DNA of 64,000 bases. Origin: Oscillospiraceae bacterium (GTDB lineage: Bacteria > Bacillota > Clostridia > Oscillospirales > Ruminococcaceae). The position numbers and the translations under genes are program-made. Positions 16,663 through 24,686 of this stretch are shown here, piece after piece (position 1 is the first letter of the stretch; every line of letters begins with the position of its first letter). The notes beneath the pieces are model-generated. The model saw nothing but the letters and a program-made list of their open reading frames with translations. It had not been told where the DNA came from and did not search any database. Location: assembly GCA_022835495.1 (NCBI GenBank), contig BQOK01000001.1, forward strand, positions 372,001 to 436,000, read 5' to 3'.

Positions 16663-16986
16663 TTAATCGGCGCTGTGCTGGTACTCCAGGCCCCAATCGC
16701 ACATGGCGTCCAGCACCGATTTTAAGCTGTAGCCTGTTTGGGTGAGAGTGTACTCCACCCGGGGCGGGACCTCGGCGTATACCTTGCGGGTCAGAAGGCC
16801 GCTGGCCTCCATGGCGCGCAGCTGAGCGGTGAGCACCTTTTGGGTCACGCCCCCCACCGAGCGCTGCAGCTCGCCGAAGCGGCGGGTACCACCCATCAGG
16901 TCCCGCAGGATCAGCACCTTCCACTTGTTGCCGATCAGGGTCAGGGTAGCCTCTACCGGGCAGGCCGGCAGATCGCTTTTTTTCAT
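16663..16986 (-). CDS. HxlR-family transcriptional regulator
   Basis: This 107-residue protein is a standard HxlR winged helix: the N-terminal Cys in ACPVEATLTLIGNKWKVLIL, then FGELQRSVGGVTQKVLTAQLRAMEASGLL (recognition helix region, about 38-65), then RVEYTLTQTGYSL. Such proteins bind inverted repeats as dimers and often sense oxidants or electrophiles through the N-terminal Cys. It is divergent from a flavin/iron-sulfur protein gene, which is its likely target. AGGCGC-type RBS before the ATG. Confidence 0.9.
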   Translation of the reverse strand: MKKSDLPACPVEATLTLIGNKWKVLILRDLMGGTRRFGELQRSVGGVTQKVLTAQLRAMEASGLLTRKVYAEVPPRVEYTLTQTGYSLKSVLDAMCDWGLEYQHSAD

Positions 16987-17037
16987 TGCAGCGCCTCCTT
17001 TGGTACCTTTTGGATACTATGATCCGTAAATGTGCGT

Positions 17038-17068
17038 ACTTTACAAAAAGTCTTTACAACCCTATTAT
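17038..17068 (+). promoter_or_regulatory. Promoter of the PPOX-ferredoxin/QAT operon with an overlapping inverted repeat
   Basis: TTTACA (17040-17045), 17 nt, TATTAT (17063-17068). The inverted repeat ACTTT-ACAA-AAAGT (17038-17051) covers the -35 and is a candidate HxlR operator. Confidence 0.55.
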
Positions 17069-17134
17069 AAGAGCATGGGGCTTAAAAAGCAAGAGGCAGC
17101 CCCTGTATCCCCGGTTTAAAAAGGAGTCGATGGC

Positions 17135-17746
17135 ATGGACGCAACGGCAAAAAAATATGTGGATCTGTTCCGAACAGTAAAGATCGCCACCGCGGCCACG
17201 GTGGACGAGGCGGGCCGCCCCCAGGCGCGCATCATTAACGTGATGCTGGCGCGGGACGACGGGATGTATATCGTTACCTCCCGGGGGAAACCCTTCCACA
17301 GGCAGCTGACCGAAACGGGCCGCATTGCCCTGGCCGCCATGTGCCCGGACTGCCAGTCGCTCAAATTCACGGGCAGGCTGCGGGTGGTGGACAAGAGTTG
17401 GGTGGACCGGGTGTTCGAGGAAAACCCCGGAATGAACGAGGTTTATCCCGGCGAGAGCCGTTACGCGCTGGATGCGTTTCATATTTACGAGGGGCAGGGC
17501 GAGTGGTTCGACCTGCTGAATTACCCCATCAACCGCGAAAGCTTTGCCTATGGCGGCGGTGCAGCGGAGCCGGCCGGCTTTGTAATTGGGGAAAGCTGCA
17601 TTGGGTGCGGCGCCTGTGCCAAGGCGTGCCCCCAGCAGTGCATTGCGCCCGGCAAGCCCTATGCCATTGCGCCGCAGCACTGCCTGCAGTGCGGGCTTTG
17701 CGCCGAGGTGTGCCCGGCGGGCGCGGTGCGCCGGCTGCACAGGTGA
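17135..17746 (+). CDS. Pyridoxamine 5'-phosphate oxidase-like protein fused to a 2[4Fe-4S] ferredoxin domain
   Basis: This 203-residue protein has an N-terminal split-barrel flavin-binding domain (about 1-140, with KIATAATVDEAGRPQARIIN and MYIVTSRGKPFHRQL) and a C-terminal ferredoxin domain. The ferredoxin has two cluster motifs, CIGCGACAKACP and CLQCGLCAEVCP. It should carry FMN (or another flavin) and two 4Fe-4S clusters, acting as an electron-transfer or reductase protein in the cytoplasm. It is the first gene of an operon leading straight into an osmoprotectant-type transporter. The divergent HxlR gene suggests redox-linked control. The substrate is unknown. Confidence 0.8.
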   Translation: MDATAKKYVDLFRTVKIATAATVDEAGRPQARIINVMLARDDGMYIVTSRGKPFHRQLTETGRIALAAMCPDCQSLKFTGRLRVVDKSWVDRVFEENPGMNEVYPGESRYALDAFHIYEGQGEWFDLLNYPINRESFAYGGGAAEPAGFVIGESCIGCGACAKACPQQCIAPGKPYAIAPQHCLQCGLCAEVCPAGAVRRLHR

Positions 17747-18394
17747 ATGCCGATGGAGCTGGTGTATGAGATTTTCAGCCTGTACGCTGAGCGCGCGGGC
17801 TGGTTTGCGGAACTGCTGGGCAGCCACATAAAATTGGCCCTGACCGCCATTGCCATGGCGGGGGCCATTGGGCTGGCGCTGGGCGTGTGGGTGGCCGAGC
17901 ACCCCAAGGCCGCCCCTTTTGTGATCGGGGTGTGCAACGTGTTTTACACCATCCCCGCCATCTCGCTGCTGGGCATCCTGATCCCGTTCACGGGCATTGG
18001 CAACAAGACCGCGGTAATCGCCCTGACCATTTACGGGGTCATGCCCATGGTGCGCAACACCCACGCGGGCCTTACCTCCATCGACCTGGATGTTCTGGAG
18101 GCCGCCCGGGGCATGGGCAGCACCCGATGGCAGATCCTGGCGCGGGTCAAGCTGCCGCTTGCGGCGGGGGTGATCCTGGCCGGGGTGCGCAACATGGTGG
18201 TGATGACCGTGTCGGTGGCGGGCATCGCCTCGTTTGTGGGCGCGGGGGGCCTGGGGGTGGCCATCTACCGGGGCATCACCATTTATAACCCCGCCATGAC
18301 CGCGGCGGGCAGTATTTTGATCGCGCTGCTGGCCCTGAGCTGTGATTTTTTGCTGGGCCTTTTGGAAAAATATTTTAAAAAGAGAGGAACCTGA
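17747..18394 (+). CDS. ABC transporter permease, glycine betaine/choline (OpuB/OpuC) type
   Basis: This 215-residue permease starts directly after the previous stop. It has about five or six membrane segments and the EAA-type loop DVLEAARGMGSTRWQILARVKLP, which contacts the ATPase. Blocks FYTIPAISLLGILIPFTGIG and GAGGLGVAIYRGI are characteristic of the osmoprotectant permeases. Bacillus OpuC has two permeases; only one is present here, so it may act as a homodimer. It lies between the redox protein and the binding protein, with short gaps throughout the operon. Confidence 0.85.
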   Translation: MPMELVYEIFSLYAERAGWFAELLGSHIKLALTAIAMAGAIGLALGVWVAEHPKAAPFVIGVCNVFYTIPAISLLGILIPFTGIGNKTAVIALTIYGVMPMVRNTHAGLTSIDLDVLEAARGMGSTRWQILARVKLPLAAGVILAGVRNMVVMTVSVAGIASFVGAGGLGVAIYRGITIYNPAMTAAGSILIALLALSCDFLLGLLEKYFKKRGT

Positions 18395-18397
18395 CCC

Positions 18398-19306
18398 ATG
18401 AAAACATTGCGAAAGATCAGCGCCGCCCTGCTGGCGGCAGCCCTTTTGGCTTTGGCCGCAGGCTGCGCCAAGGGCAATGCGTCCGGCCCCATCAAGATTG
18501 CAACAAAGCCAATGACAGAGCAGTACATCCTGGGGGAAATGCTGGGGCTTTTGATCGAAAACAGCACGGATTACAAGGTGGAGATCACCAAGGGCGTGGG
18601 CGGCGGCACCAGCAACATCCAGCCTGCCATGGAGAAGGGCGAGTTTGACCTGTATCCGGAGTACACCTCCAGCGGCTGGGTGATGGTGCTGGGCAACAGC
18701 CCCGAGGGCGTGACGGACGAGGAAATGTTCGCGCAGCTCAAAGCCCAGTACGAGGAAAAGTACAACATGACCTGGGTGGGGCTGTACGGCTTTAACAACA
18801 CCTTTACGGTGGCGGTGCGGGGCGAGGCGGCCCGGCAGTACGGCCTGGAAAAAACCAGCGATCTGACCGCCGTGGCGGGCGAGCTGAACTTTGGCGGCAA
18901 CCCGGATTACATTGAGCGGGAGGACGGCTTCGGCAAGCTGTGCGAGGCCTACGGCCTGAGCTTCAAGAGCGTTTCGGACATTGACATCGGCCTGAAATAC
19001 CAGGCGCTGGCCTCCGGCGACATCGACGTGACCAACGCCTTTACCACCGACGCCCAACTGGCCAACGCCGACGTGGTAACCCTGGAGGATGACCTGCACC
19101 TGCAGGTGAACTATTTCTGCTCCACCGTGGTGCGCAGGGATACGCTGGAAAAATACCCCGGCCTGGAGGAGGCGCTGATGAAGATGGACGGTATTTTGAG
19201 CGACGGCGAAATGGCGCAGCTCAACTATAAGGTCGAGGTGGAAGGCGCCGACGAAAAGCAGACGGCCCGGGATTTCCTGGTGGAAAAAGGCCTTTTGGAG
19301 GGGTAA
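18398..19306 (+). CDS. Osmoprotectant ABC transporter substrate-binding lipoprotein (OpuCC/OsmX family)
   Basis: This 302-residue protein has a lipoprotein signal with lipobox LAAGC. The binding fold follows: IKIATKPMTEQYILGEMLGLLI, KGVGGGTSNIQPAMEKGEFDLYPEYTSSGW and VGLYGFNNTFTVAVR, which match the QAT family (PF04069) that binds glycine betaine, choline, carnitine or proline betaine in an aromatic cage. The exact ligand cannot be read. It is lipid-anchored outside the membrane and delivers to the permease just upstream. The C-terminal stretch VEVEGADEKQTARDFLVEKGLL is typical. Confidence 0.85.
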   Translation: MKTLRKISAALLAAALLALAAGCAKGNASGPIKIATKPMTEQYILGEMLGLLIENSTDYKVEITKGVGGGTSNIQPAMEKGEFDLYPEYTSSGWVMVLGNSPEGVTDEEMFAQLKAQYEEKYNMTWVGLYGFNNTFTVAVRGEAARQYGLEKTSDLTAVAGELNFGGNPDYIEREDGFGKLCEAYGLSFKSVSDIDIGLKYQALASGDIDVTNAFTTDAQLANADVVTLEDDLHLQVNYFCSTVVRRDTLEKYPGLEEALMKMDGILSDGEMAQLNYKVEVEGADEKQTARDFLVEKGLLEG

Positions 19307-19310
19307 GCAG

Positions 19311-20087
19311 ATGGCACAGCCGGTGATCCGGTTTGAAACGGTAAGCAAGCTGTACGGCGGCCAGCCGGTGCTGCACAGGCTGGAGCTGGAGGTACAGCAG
19401 GGCGAATTTTTGACCCTGATCGGCCGCTCGGGCTGCGGCAAGACCACGGCGCTGAAGCTCATTAACGGGCTGATCACGCCGGATGAGGGCCGGGTGCTGG
19501 TGAGGGGGCAGGACGTGGCCGCGGCCGATCAGATCGCGCTGCGCCGGCAGATCGGCTACGCCATCCAGGGGGTGGGGCTTTTCCCCCACATGACGGTGGA
19601 AAAAAACGTGGCCTACGTGCCCTCGCTGGGCGGCCTGTGGCAGAAGGGGGAAACCCCTGCCCGGGTGGAGGAGCTGCTGGGGCAGGTAGGGCTGGACCCG
19701 GCGCTGGCAAAGCGCTACCCGCGCGAGCTTTCGGGCGGGCAGCGCCAGCGGGTGGGCATTGCCCGGGCGCTGGCCGCGGGGCCGGAGCTTTTGCTGATGG
19801 ACGAGCCCTTCGGCGCAGTGGACGAGATCACCCGGGGCCAGCTTCAGGATGAATTGCTGCGCATCCACCGGCAGCGGGGCATTACGGTGGTGTTTGTGAC
19901 CCACGACATTGCCGAGGCGGTAAAGCTGGGCACCCGTATGCTGGTGATGGACGCGGGCCGGGTGCAGCAGTGCGCAGAGCCGGCGGAGATCCTGCGGGCC
20001 CCGGCAACCCCGTTTGTGGAGCAGCTGGTGCGCAAAGAGCGGCAGCTTTACCTGCTGCGGCAGGCCGAGGCGGGCAAACTCGCCTGA
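19311..20087 (+). CDS. Osmoprotectant ABC transporter ATP-binding protein (OpuCA/OsmV type)
   Basis: This 258-residue ATPase has Walker A GRSGCGKTT, signature LSGGQRQRVGIARAL, Walker B LLLMDEPFGAVDE and the H-loop FVTHDIAEAVK. The order and the DEPFGAVDE variant are typical of the quaternary-amine and nitrate/taurine branch. It lacks the C-terminal CBS domains that sense ionic strength in OpuA/OpuC ATPases, so osmotic gating by that route is not expected. It is the last gene of the operon, 4 nt after the binding protein, and a strong hairpin follows. Confidence 0.85.
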   Translation: MAQPVIRFETVSKLYGGQPVLHRLELEVQQGEFLTLIGRSGCGKTTALKLINGLITPDEGRVLVRGQDVAAADQIALRRQIGYAIQGVGLFPHMTVEKNVAYVPSLGGLWQKGETPARVEELLGQVGLDPALAKRYPRELSGGQRQRVGIARALAAGPELLLMDEPFGAVDEITRGQLQDELLRIHRQRGITVVFVTHDIAEAVKLGTRMLVMDAGRVQQCAEPAEILRAPATPFVEQLVRKERQLYLLRQAEAGKLA

Positions 20088-20095
20088 AAAAGGAC

Positions 20096-20139
20096 AAAAC
20101 GCGCCCCGGTGGAAGCCGCTTCCACCGGGGCGCGTTTTC
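20096..20139. terminator. Bidirectional terminator after the QAT operon
   Basis: A 16-bp perfect stem (ACGCGCCCCGGTGGAA and its complement around GCCGC) is flanked by AAAA and TTTT, between convergent genes. Confidence 0.85.
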
Positions 20140-20192
20140 GATTGCTTTGAAATATGGTTCTTGCCCCCGAAGCGGCGCAGGGGCGGGCAGCC

Positions 20193-21272
20193 TTACAGCA
20201 GCATGGCGCCGCCCACATCGAACAATTTGCCGCCGGAGGTCAGGTGGGCCAGCACGGCCTGCTGCAGGCTGGTGCGGGCGGCCGAGGCAGGCAGCCGGTC
20301 CACCGGGGTATCGGTGCGGAAAACAAAGCGGGCGGCCGAGCCCTCGCCCGGCAGGGAAAAGCGGGCAAAACGGCCTGCCAGATGCAGAATGCGGCTGGAG
20401 GGGGGCAAAAACTGCGCCAGCTGGGGGTCCAGCATCCAGCTATGACACACCGCCAGCGCCGCGGGCCGGCCCGCGGCCGCGAAAAAGCGCTTTGCCGCCC
20501 GCAGGCTGTCGTCCACCGCGGTGGGGGAGAGGTCGGCACCCGCCGGAATGTGAAGGTTCAGCACCCGCAGCCCTGGGGCCAGCACAGGGGAAAGGCCTGC
20601 CACGGGCAGCTCGGTGAGCTGGGCCGAGATGGAGCCGGAAAGGGGATCGATCAGGTGGCCGGCCGCAAGCTCCCCCTCCTGCCGGTATGCGGTGGTGAAA
20701 ACCGCATGCTCCGGCGGGCAAACGTGCCCCTGGGCATCCACGGGAAGGCCGCCGCCCGCCAGCAAAAGCAGCCCGCCGCCGGGGGCCGCCCAGCCGTAAA
20801 CGGAAAAGCGGCTTTCAATGGGTTGGTATTGCAGGCTGCCGATCTCGAACAGATCGCCCGCATAGGGCAGAACCGCCCAGTGCAGCTCGGCCAGGCCGGG
20901 GCGGCCAGTTTCACGCTCGAACCAGGCCTCCCAGCGCAGCATGTCGCCGAAGGTGGCCCGAAGCTGGGCCTCGCCTGCGCCCATGCCCCGCTGATACTCC
21001 AGCGCGCCGGGCAGGCAGGCGGCCAAAGCCCCCAAGGGGAAAAGGTCGGCCGTCGTTTGCCCTTTGGCCGCCGCGGCCAAGGTGAACTGCTTTAAAAGCT
21101 GGCCGGCCCGGGGAGCATCGTGCGCCTGCAGCAGGGCGGCGCGCAGCGCGCCCAGCCCTTCGGGGAGCCCCGCAAGACCGGCCGCGGCATCCAGCGCGCG
21201 CTGGCAGGCCAGCCAGAAGGCCTCGTCTTTTCCAATGTAGTCACAGCAAAGGGCAATGTTCAAACGTTCCAT
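20193..21272 (-). CDS. Acyltransferase-domain protein (NAT_N plus GNAT_C)
   Basis: This 359-residue protein has a helical N-terminal half and a C-terminal half with LNLHIPAGADLSPTAVDDSLRAAKRFF, then AVCHSWMLDPQLAQFLPPSSRILHLAGRF. These match the paired Pfam domains NAT_N/GNAT_C of firmicute acyltransferase-like proteins. The acyl donor and acceptor are not known. It is cytoplasmic, with no signal. The ATG follows GCGAGGAACGC. It is convergent with the transporter operon and has its own promoter at 21318-21346. Confidence 0.7.
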   Translation of the reverse strand: MERLNIALCCDYIGKDEAFWLACQRALDAAAGLAGLPEGLGALRAALLQAHDAPRAGQLLKQFTLAAAAKGQTTADLFPLGALAACLPGALEYQRGMGAGEAQLRATFGDMLRWEAWFERETGRPGLAELHWAVLPYAGDLFEIGSLQYQPIESRFSVYGWAAPGGGLLLLAGGGLPVDAQGHVCPPEHAVFTTAYRQEGELAAGHLIDPLSGSISAQLTELPVAGLSPVLAPGLRVLNLHIPAGADLSPTAVDDSLRAAKRFFAAAGRPAALAVCHSWMLDPQLAQFLPPSSRILHLAGRFARFSLPGEGSAARFVFRTDTPVDRLPASAARTSLQQAVLAHLTSGGKLFDVGGAMLL

Positions 21273-21317
21273 GTTGCGTTCCTCGCAAGCCCGGGCACAG
21301 CCCGTGTATTTGTTTTC

Positions 21318-21346
21318 AGTTTACCAGCCGGCGGCTGTGTTTGCAA
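21318..21346 (-). promoter_or_regulatory. Promoter of the NAT_N/GNAT_C gene
   Basis: On the minus strand TTGCAA (21341-21346), 17 nt, TAAACT (21318-21323), 46 nt before the start codon. Confidence 0.6.
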
Positions 21347-21395
21347 GCCGGAGATTGAAAGCTGGCTTGCGGCAGCCCCCAAAGAAAGGGCGGGC

Positions 21396-21854
21396 TCAAA
21401 CGCGGGGCTTTGGGGCGGGTGCGCCTGCCAGCCGCCGGAACAGCCCGGCGGGCAGTTCGAAGCCCAATAAAATGGCCAGCACCATGGCGGCCGCTGTTTT
21501 TATGGTGAAAAAGCCGGTGCTGCCCGCCGCGGCAAGATCGCCCGTGACAGTGTAATAGGCGGTGTGGTAAATGCCGAGGCCCGGCACCAGCGGAAAAATG
21601 CCGGAGATCAGAAAAATGGTCACAGGGCAGCGCCGCTGCACCGAGGAAAAGCGGCTGAGCGCCACCACGGCCAGGGTGGCGAAAAAGGTGGCGGGAATGG
21701 CGGTGAGGCCCGGCCGCAGCGCCAAAAATGCCAGCCAGCCGGCGGCACCGGTGAGGGCGCAGCGCAGGTAATACCGCCCCGGCACGTGGAACAGCACGGC
21801 AAACGCCAGGGTGCCAAGGCCGGCCGCCAGAACTTCGCATGCAAAGCGCAGCAT
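21396..21854 (-). CDS. Threonine/serine exporter small subunit (ThrE_2, DUF3815)
   Basis: This 152-residue membrane protein has about four or five segments and the family blocks CALTGAAGWLAFLAL, FFATLAVVALSRF, CPVTIFLISGIFPLVPGLGIYHTAYYTV and FTIKTAAAMVLAILLGFELP. In Corynebacterium ThrE these two parts are one polypeptide; in firmicutes they are split, as here. It is 3 nt after the large subunit gene, so the two are coupled. The expected role is proton-driven export of threonine/serine or related small molecules. Confidence 0.8.
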   Translation of the reverse strand: MLRFACEVLAAGLGTLAFAVLFHVPGRYYLRCALTGAAGWLAFLALRPGLTAIPATFFATLAVVALSRFSSVQRRCPVTIFLISGIFPLVPGLGIYHTAYYTVTGDLAAAGSTGFFTIKTAAAMVLAILLGFELPAGLFRRLAGAPAPKPRV

Positions 21855-21857
21855 GAT

Positions 21858-22634
21858 TTACACCCCCATACAGGCGTTGTAGCCCGCCATTACAAGGCCC
21901 ACCCCAAAGGCGGCGCACACCACCACCAGGATCACGTCCAAAAGCCGCACGGTGCCGGAGATATAGTCCTCGTCGGCAATGTCGCGGATGGCGTTGGTGA
22001 ACGCCACGCCGGGGAGCAGGGGGATGATGGCCCCCACGGTGACCATGTCCAGCCGGGCGCCGAGGCCCAGCTTTACCAGCAGGATGGAGAGCAGGGTTAC
22101 AAGGGCGCCCCCGCTGATGTTCAGCGCGATCTTGGACAGCCGCCCCCGTACCACGAACAAAAAGTAGCTGTAAAGCGCAAGCCCCGCCAAAAATGCCGCG
22201 GCCGCGTCGGCAAGGCTGCCCCCAAACAAAAAGCAGAAAGCACCGCTGCCCAGGCCGCTGGCCAGCACCTGGAGCCAGGCGGGCTTTTGGGACGAGGTGC
22301 GGATGCGCCGCAGTTCCTCCAGCGCCTGGGCGGGGGTGTGCAGCCCCTGCTCGATCTCGCGGGAGAGCTGGTTCACCGCGTCGATGCGGTCCAGCCGGCT
22401 GCCGCCCAGGGGGATATGCCGCACCTTGGCGCGGTAATGCTCGCCCCCCGCGCCGCCGGAGGTCAAAAAAATGCCGTTGCTCAGCACAAAGGGCTCCAGC
22501 CCCCCGCACTGGTAGGCCCGGGCGATGCGGCACATGGTTTCATCCACCCGAAAGATCTCGGCCCCGCTGGCAAGCAGGATCTCGCCCGCCAGCGCCGCCG
22601 TTTCGAATACGGTTTCCTTTTCCGGCCCGTCCAT
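21858..22634 (-). CDS. Threonine/serine exporter large subunit (ThrE, DUF1212)
   Basis: This 258-residue protein has an N-terminal cytoplasmic part with AALAGEILLASGAEIFRVDETM (the DUF1212 hallmark, about 10-30), then about five membrane segments, including ISGGALVTLLSILLVKLGLG and GAIIPLLPGVAFTNAIRDI. The ATG at 22634 has GGAGGGGCGG just upstream; the longer frame to a TTG at 22655 lacks one. An extended -10 (TGCTATAAT) lies about 50 nt upstream. With the next gene it forms a split ThrE exporter. Confidence 0.85.
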   Translation of the reverse strand: MDGPEKETVFETAALAGEILLASGAEIFRVDETMCRIARAYQCGGLEPFVLSNGIFLTSGGAGGEHYRAKVRHIPLGGSRLDRIDAVNQLSREIEQGLHTPAQALEELRRIRTSSQKPAWLQVLASGLGSGAFCFLFGGSLADAAAAFLAGLALYSYFLFVVRGRLSKIALNISGGALVTLLSILLVKLGLGARLDMVTVGAIIPLLPGVAFTNAIRDIADEDYISGTVRLLDVILVVVCAAFGVGLVMAGYNACMGV

Positions 22635-22684
22635 ATACCGCCCCTCCGCAGTCAAAAAAACTGTTTCATTTCAGTTCACGCCTT

Positions 22685-22693
22685 ATTATAGCA
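22685..22693 (-). promoter_or_regulatory. Extended -10 promoter of the thrE pair
   Basis: On the minus strand TGCTATAAT; a TTGCGC about 16 nt upstream may act as the -35. Confidence 0.55.
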
Positions 22694-22774
22694 CGCGCGC
22701 AGGGCAGCGCAAGACGGCGCCGCAAAACTTTGCGGCAGGCCAGGGCGCCGCAGGCCGGGCCCCAGCCGCCCGGG

Positions 22775-22803
22775 TGGACTTTTGCGGCGTAAGCCATTAT
22801 AAT
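22775..22803 (+). promoter_or_regulatory. Promoter of the 22864 gene
   Basis: TGGACT (22775-22780), 17 nt, TATAAT (22798-22803). Confidence 0.5.
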
Positions 22804-22863
22804 GAAGGAACACCGAAAGGCCGGCAGCAGCCGCAAAAAAAGCGAATGGGAGGCGGACGCCCT

Positions 22864-23211
22864 ATGATCCATTTCAATTACCCCCACTACCCTTTGCAGT
22901 GGTACCGGAATGCAAACCCGGTATCCGGCAATGCGGGGCAGTTTAATTACAAGGTGCTGCGCCAGGGGGGCGAACTGGCCGCCTGGTGCTGGATGGGCGT
23001 TTGGTGCATGGAAAAAACAAAGGACGTGAAGGAGCGGCGCTTTGCCTTCCCGGACAAGCAGGAACAGGAACAGCAGGAAAGCGTGGACCAGGCCATTGCC
23101 TGGCTGCGGGAAGAATTCGACGCCCACCCCCGGGCTGAGATTGAGGCAAGGGACGGCTTTTTCACCACCGGGCCCTACACCCCGCCTGCGCCGGAGCCGC
23201 CGCAGGAGTAA
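22864..23211 (+). CDS. Hypothetical protein, 115 residues
   Basis: The ATG follows GGGAGG by 10 nt and lies 60 nt after a TATAAT. The protein is soluble, aromatic-rich at its start (MIHFNYPHYPLQWYRNANPV) and acidic in the middle (KQEQEQQESVDQAIAWLREE, probably one helix). It ends in a Pro-rich tail (TTGPYTPPAPEPPQE). I recognise no family. The open frame reaches back to 22525, but that part runs antisense to the thrE gene and lacks a start signal. The first copy of the CCTGCACTTGCGC repeat element follows the stop. Confidence 0.5.
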   Translation: MIHFNYPHYPLQWYRNANPVSGNAGQFNYKVLRQGGELAAWCWMGVWCMEKTKDVKERRFAFPDKQEQEQQESVDQAIAWLREEFDAHPRAEIEARDGFFTTGPYTPPAPEPPQE

Positions 23212-23226
23212 AAAAGGCGGCGGGAC

Positions 23227-23275
23227 CCTGCATTTGCGCTGAAACGCCCTGCACTTGCGCAAAAGGCTTGACAAA
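23227..23275 (+). repeat. Copy A of the tandem 13-mer/TTGACA element
   Basis: Two 13-mers, CCTGCATTTGCGC (23227-23239) and CCTGCACTTGCGC (23248-23260), start 21 nt apart. Seven nt later comes TTGACAAA (from 23268). The same layout occurs at 46458 and 52546. It lies between convergent genes, 16 nt before a long hairpin. Confidence 0.8.
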
Positions 23276-23291
23276 GGGAAAAATGATGATA

Positions 23292-23335
23292 CACAGCCGC
23301 CCGGGCCTGCCAGCTGGCAGGCCCGGGCGGCTGTG
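23292..23335. terminator. 44-nt perfect palindromic hairpin between convergent genes
   Basis: The 22-nt arms (from CACAGCCGCCCGGGCCTG, and its complement) meet without a loop, 7 nt past the stop of the MATE gene. On the minus strand it is followed by a moderately T-rich stretch. Probably a terminator for the MATE gene. Confidence 0.6.
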
Positions 23336-23342
23336 ACCTTGT

Positions 23343-24686
23343 TCAAACGGTTTTGATGCCGCGCCATTTGCCGCGCTTCCAGCGCAGCACGAACAGAATG
23401 CCCCGCAGGTTTTCGTCCAGGGCGAAGGCGGCCCAGATGCCTGCCAGCCCCCAGCCCAGCTGAACGCCCAGAAGATAAGCGAGGCCGACCCCCACGGCCC
23501 ATTGGCTGCACACGCCCAGCAGCACCGGATATTTTACGTCGCCCACCGCCTGAAGGTTGCGCACCAGCACGATGTTCAGGCTGCGGCCCACTTCCAGAAC
23601 CACCTCCACCCACATCACCTGCCTGCCCAGGGCAATGACCTGCGGGTCGCTGCTGAACAGCCCAAACAGAGGCTCGGCAAAAAGGGCCAGCAGCAGCGCG
23701 GTGCCCACCGTGACCGGGGCTGAAAACCGCAGCACCCGCCAGTTTTGCCGGTCGGCCCCCTCGTAATCCTTTGCGCCGATGCAGTAGCCGATCAGGATGG
23801 CGGCCGCCTGGCTGACTGCGCTTACCAGCATGTAGCAGATCTGTGCGAACATGTTCATGTACATGCGGGCGGTCACCGCATAGGTGCCGATCATGTTCAC
23901 GAACACCAGGCTTGTGGACTGGCTCAGGTTATAAGAGAGCCCCTCGCCCCCGGCGGGCAGGCCGATGCCCAAAAGGCGCCGGAACAGATCCCTGGGGAAA
24001 GGGCGCAGCAGGCGCACATCCACCCTTGCGCCCTGGACGCTGCGAAAAAAGGCGGCCATGAGAAGGGCCATGCCCAGGGTGCGGCAGATGCTGGTGGAAA
24101 GGGCGGCGCCCGCAGCCCCAAGGCGCGGCAGCGGCCCCGCGCCGTAGATGAGCGCGGTGTTGCCCAGGATGTTTACAAGGTTGATGCAGCCGGTGCTGAA
24201 CATGATCACCAGCATGCGGGCGTGGGCCCGCAAAAAAGCGCTGAAGGTAAGCATCATTGCCTGGCAGGGCAGGCTGACGGCCGCGATCCTAAGGTAGCTG
24301 CGGGCCTCCGGCAGGGCCTCTGCGGGCAGGCGCATCAGCGCGAACAGCCCGTCCGCCCCTGCCAGCAGCCCGGCGGTGATGGCAAAGCTCAGGATCAGGT
24401 TCAGCCCCACGGCCAGGGTGTAGATCTGCTGCACCTTGCCCTGCTCCCGGGCGCCCAGGTACTGGCTCAGCAGAATGGTGGCGGCAAGGCTGATGACGCT
24501 GAAGGTCAGGATAAGGGTGGTCATGATCTGGTTGGCGTTGCCCACCGCGGCCACGGCGGTGCCGTTGTAGCGGCTGAGCATGATCTGGTCGATGTTGCCC
24601 ACCAGCATTTGGAGCAGCAGTTCCACAAAGATGGGCCAGGTCATGCGCAGCAGAGAAAATTGCGGCTGCAGGCGTTCGGTTTGCAT
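23343..24686 (-). CDS. MATE-family efflux transporter
   Basis: This 447-residue protein has about 12 membrane segments in two halves. It opens SLLRMTWPIFVELLLQMLVGNIDQIML, the MATE N-terminal signature, followed by VAAVGNANQIM and, in the second half, GLPAGGEGLSYNLSQ and AAAILIGYCIGAKDYEGA. The family exports cationic drugs or metabolites in exchange for Na+ or H+. The substrate is unknown. The ATG at 24686 with GAAAGGGAC upstream is chosen over the frame to 24755. It is transcribed alone. Confidence 0.85.
   Translation of the reverse strand: MQTERLQPQFSLLRMTWPIFVELLLQMLVGNIDQIMLSRYNGTAVAAVGNANQIMTTLILTFSVISLAATILLSQYLGAREQGKVQQIYTLAVGLNLILSFAITAGLLAGADGLFALMRLPAEALPEARSYLRIAAVSLPCQAMMLTFSAFLRAHARMLVIMFSTGCINLVNILGNTALIYGAGPLPRLGAAGAALSTSICRTLGMALLMAAFFRSVQGARVDVRLLRPFPRDLFRRLLGIGLPAGGEGLSYNLSQSTSLVFVNMIGTYAVTARMYMNMFAQICYMLVSAVSQAAAILIGYCIGAKDYEGADRQNWRVLRFSAPVTVGTALLLALFAEPLFGLFSSDPQVIALGRQVMWVEVVLEVGRSLNIVLVRNLQAVGDVKYPVLLGVCSQWAVGVGLAYLLGVQLGWGLAGIWAAFALDENLRGILFVLRWKRGKWRGIKTV

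Noticed and set aside
17054-19477. An 807-codon minus-strand frame
   Set aside because: It is antisense to the PPOX-ferredoxin, permease and binding-protein genes, which all carry clear motifs on the plus strand.
23268-23310. A small RNA from the TTGACA of copy A to the hairpin at 23292
   Set aside because: The -10 position is weak (TACACA at 16 nt) and would lie inside the hairpin region; possible but not supported.
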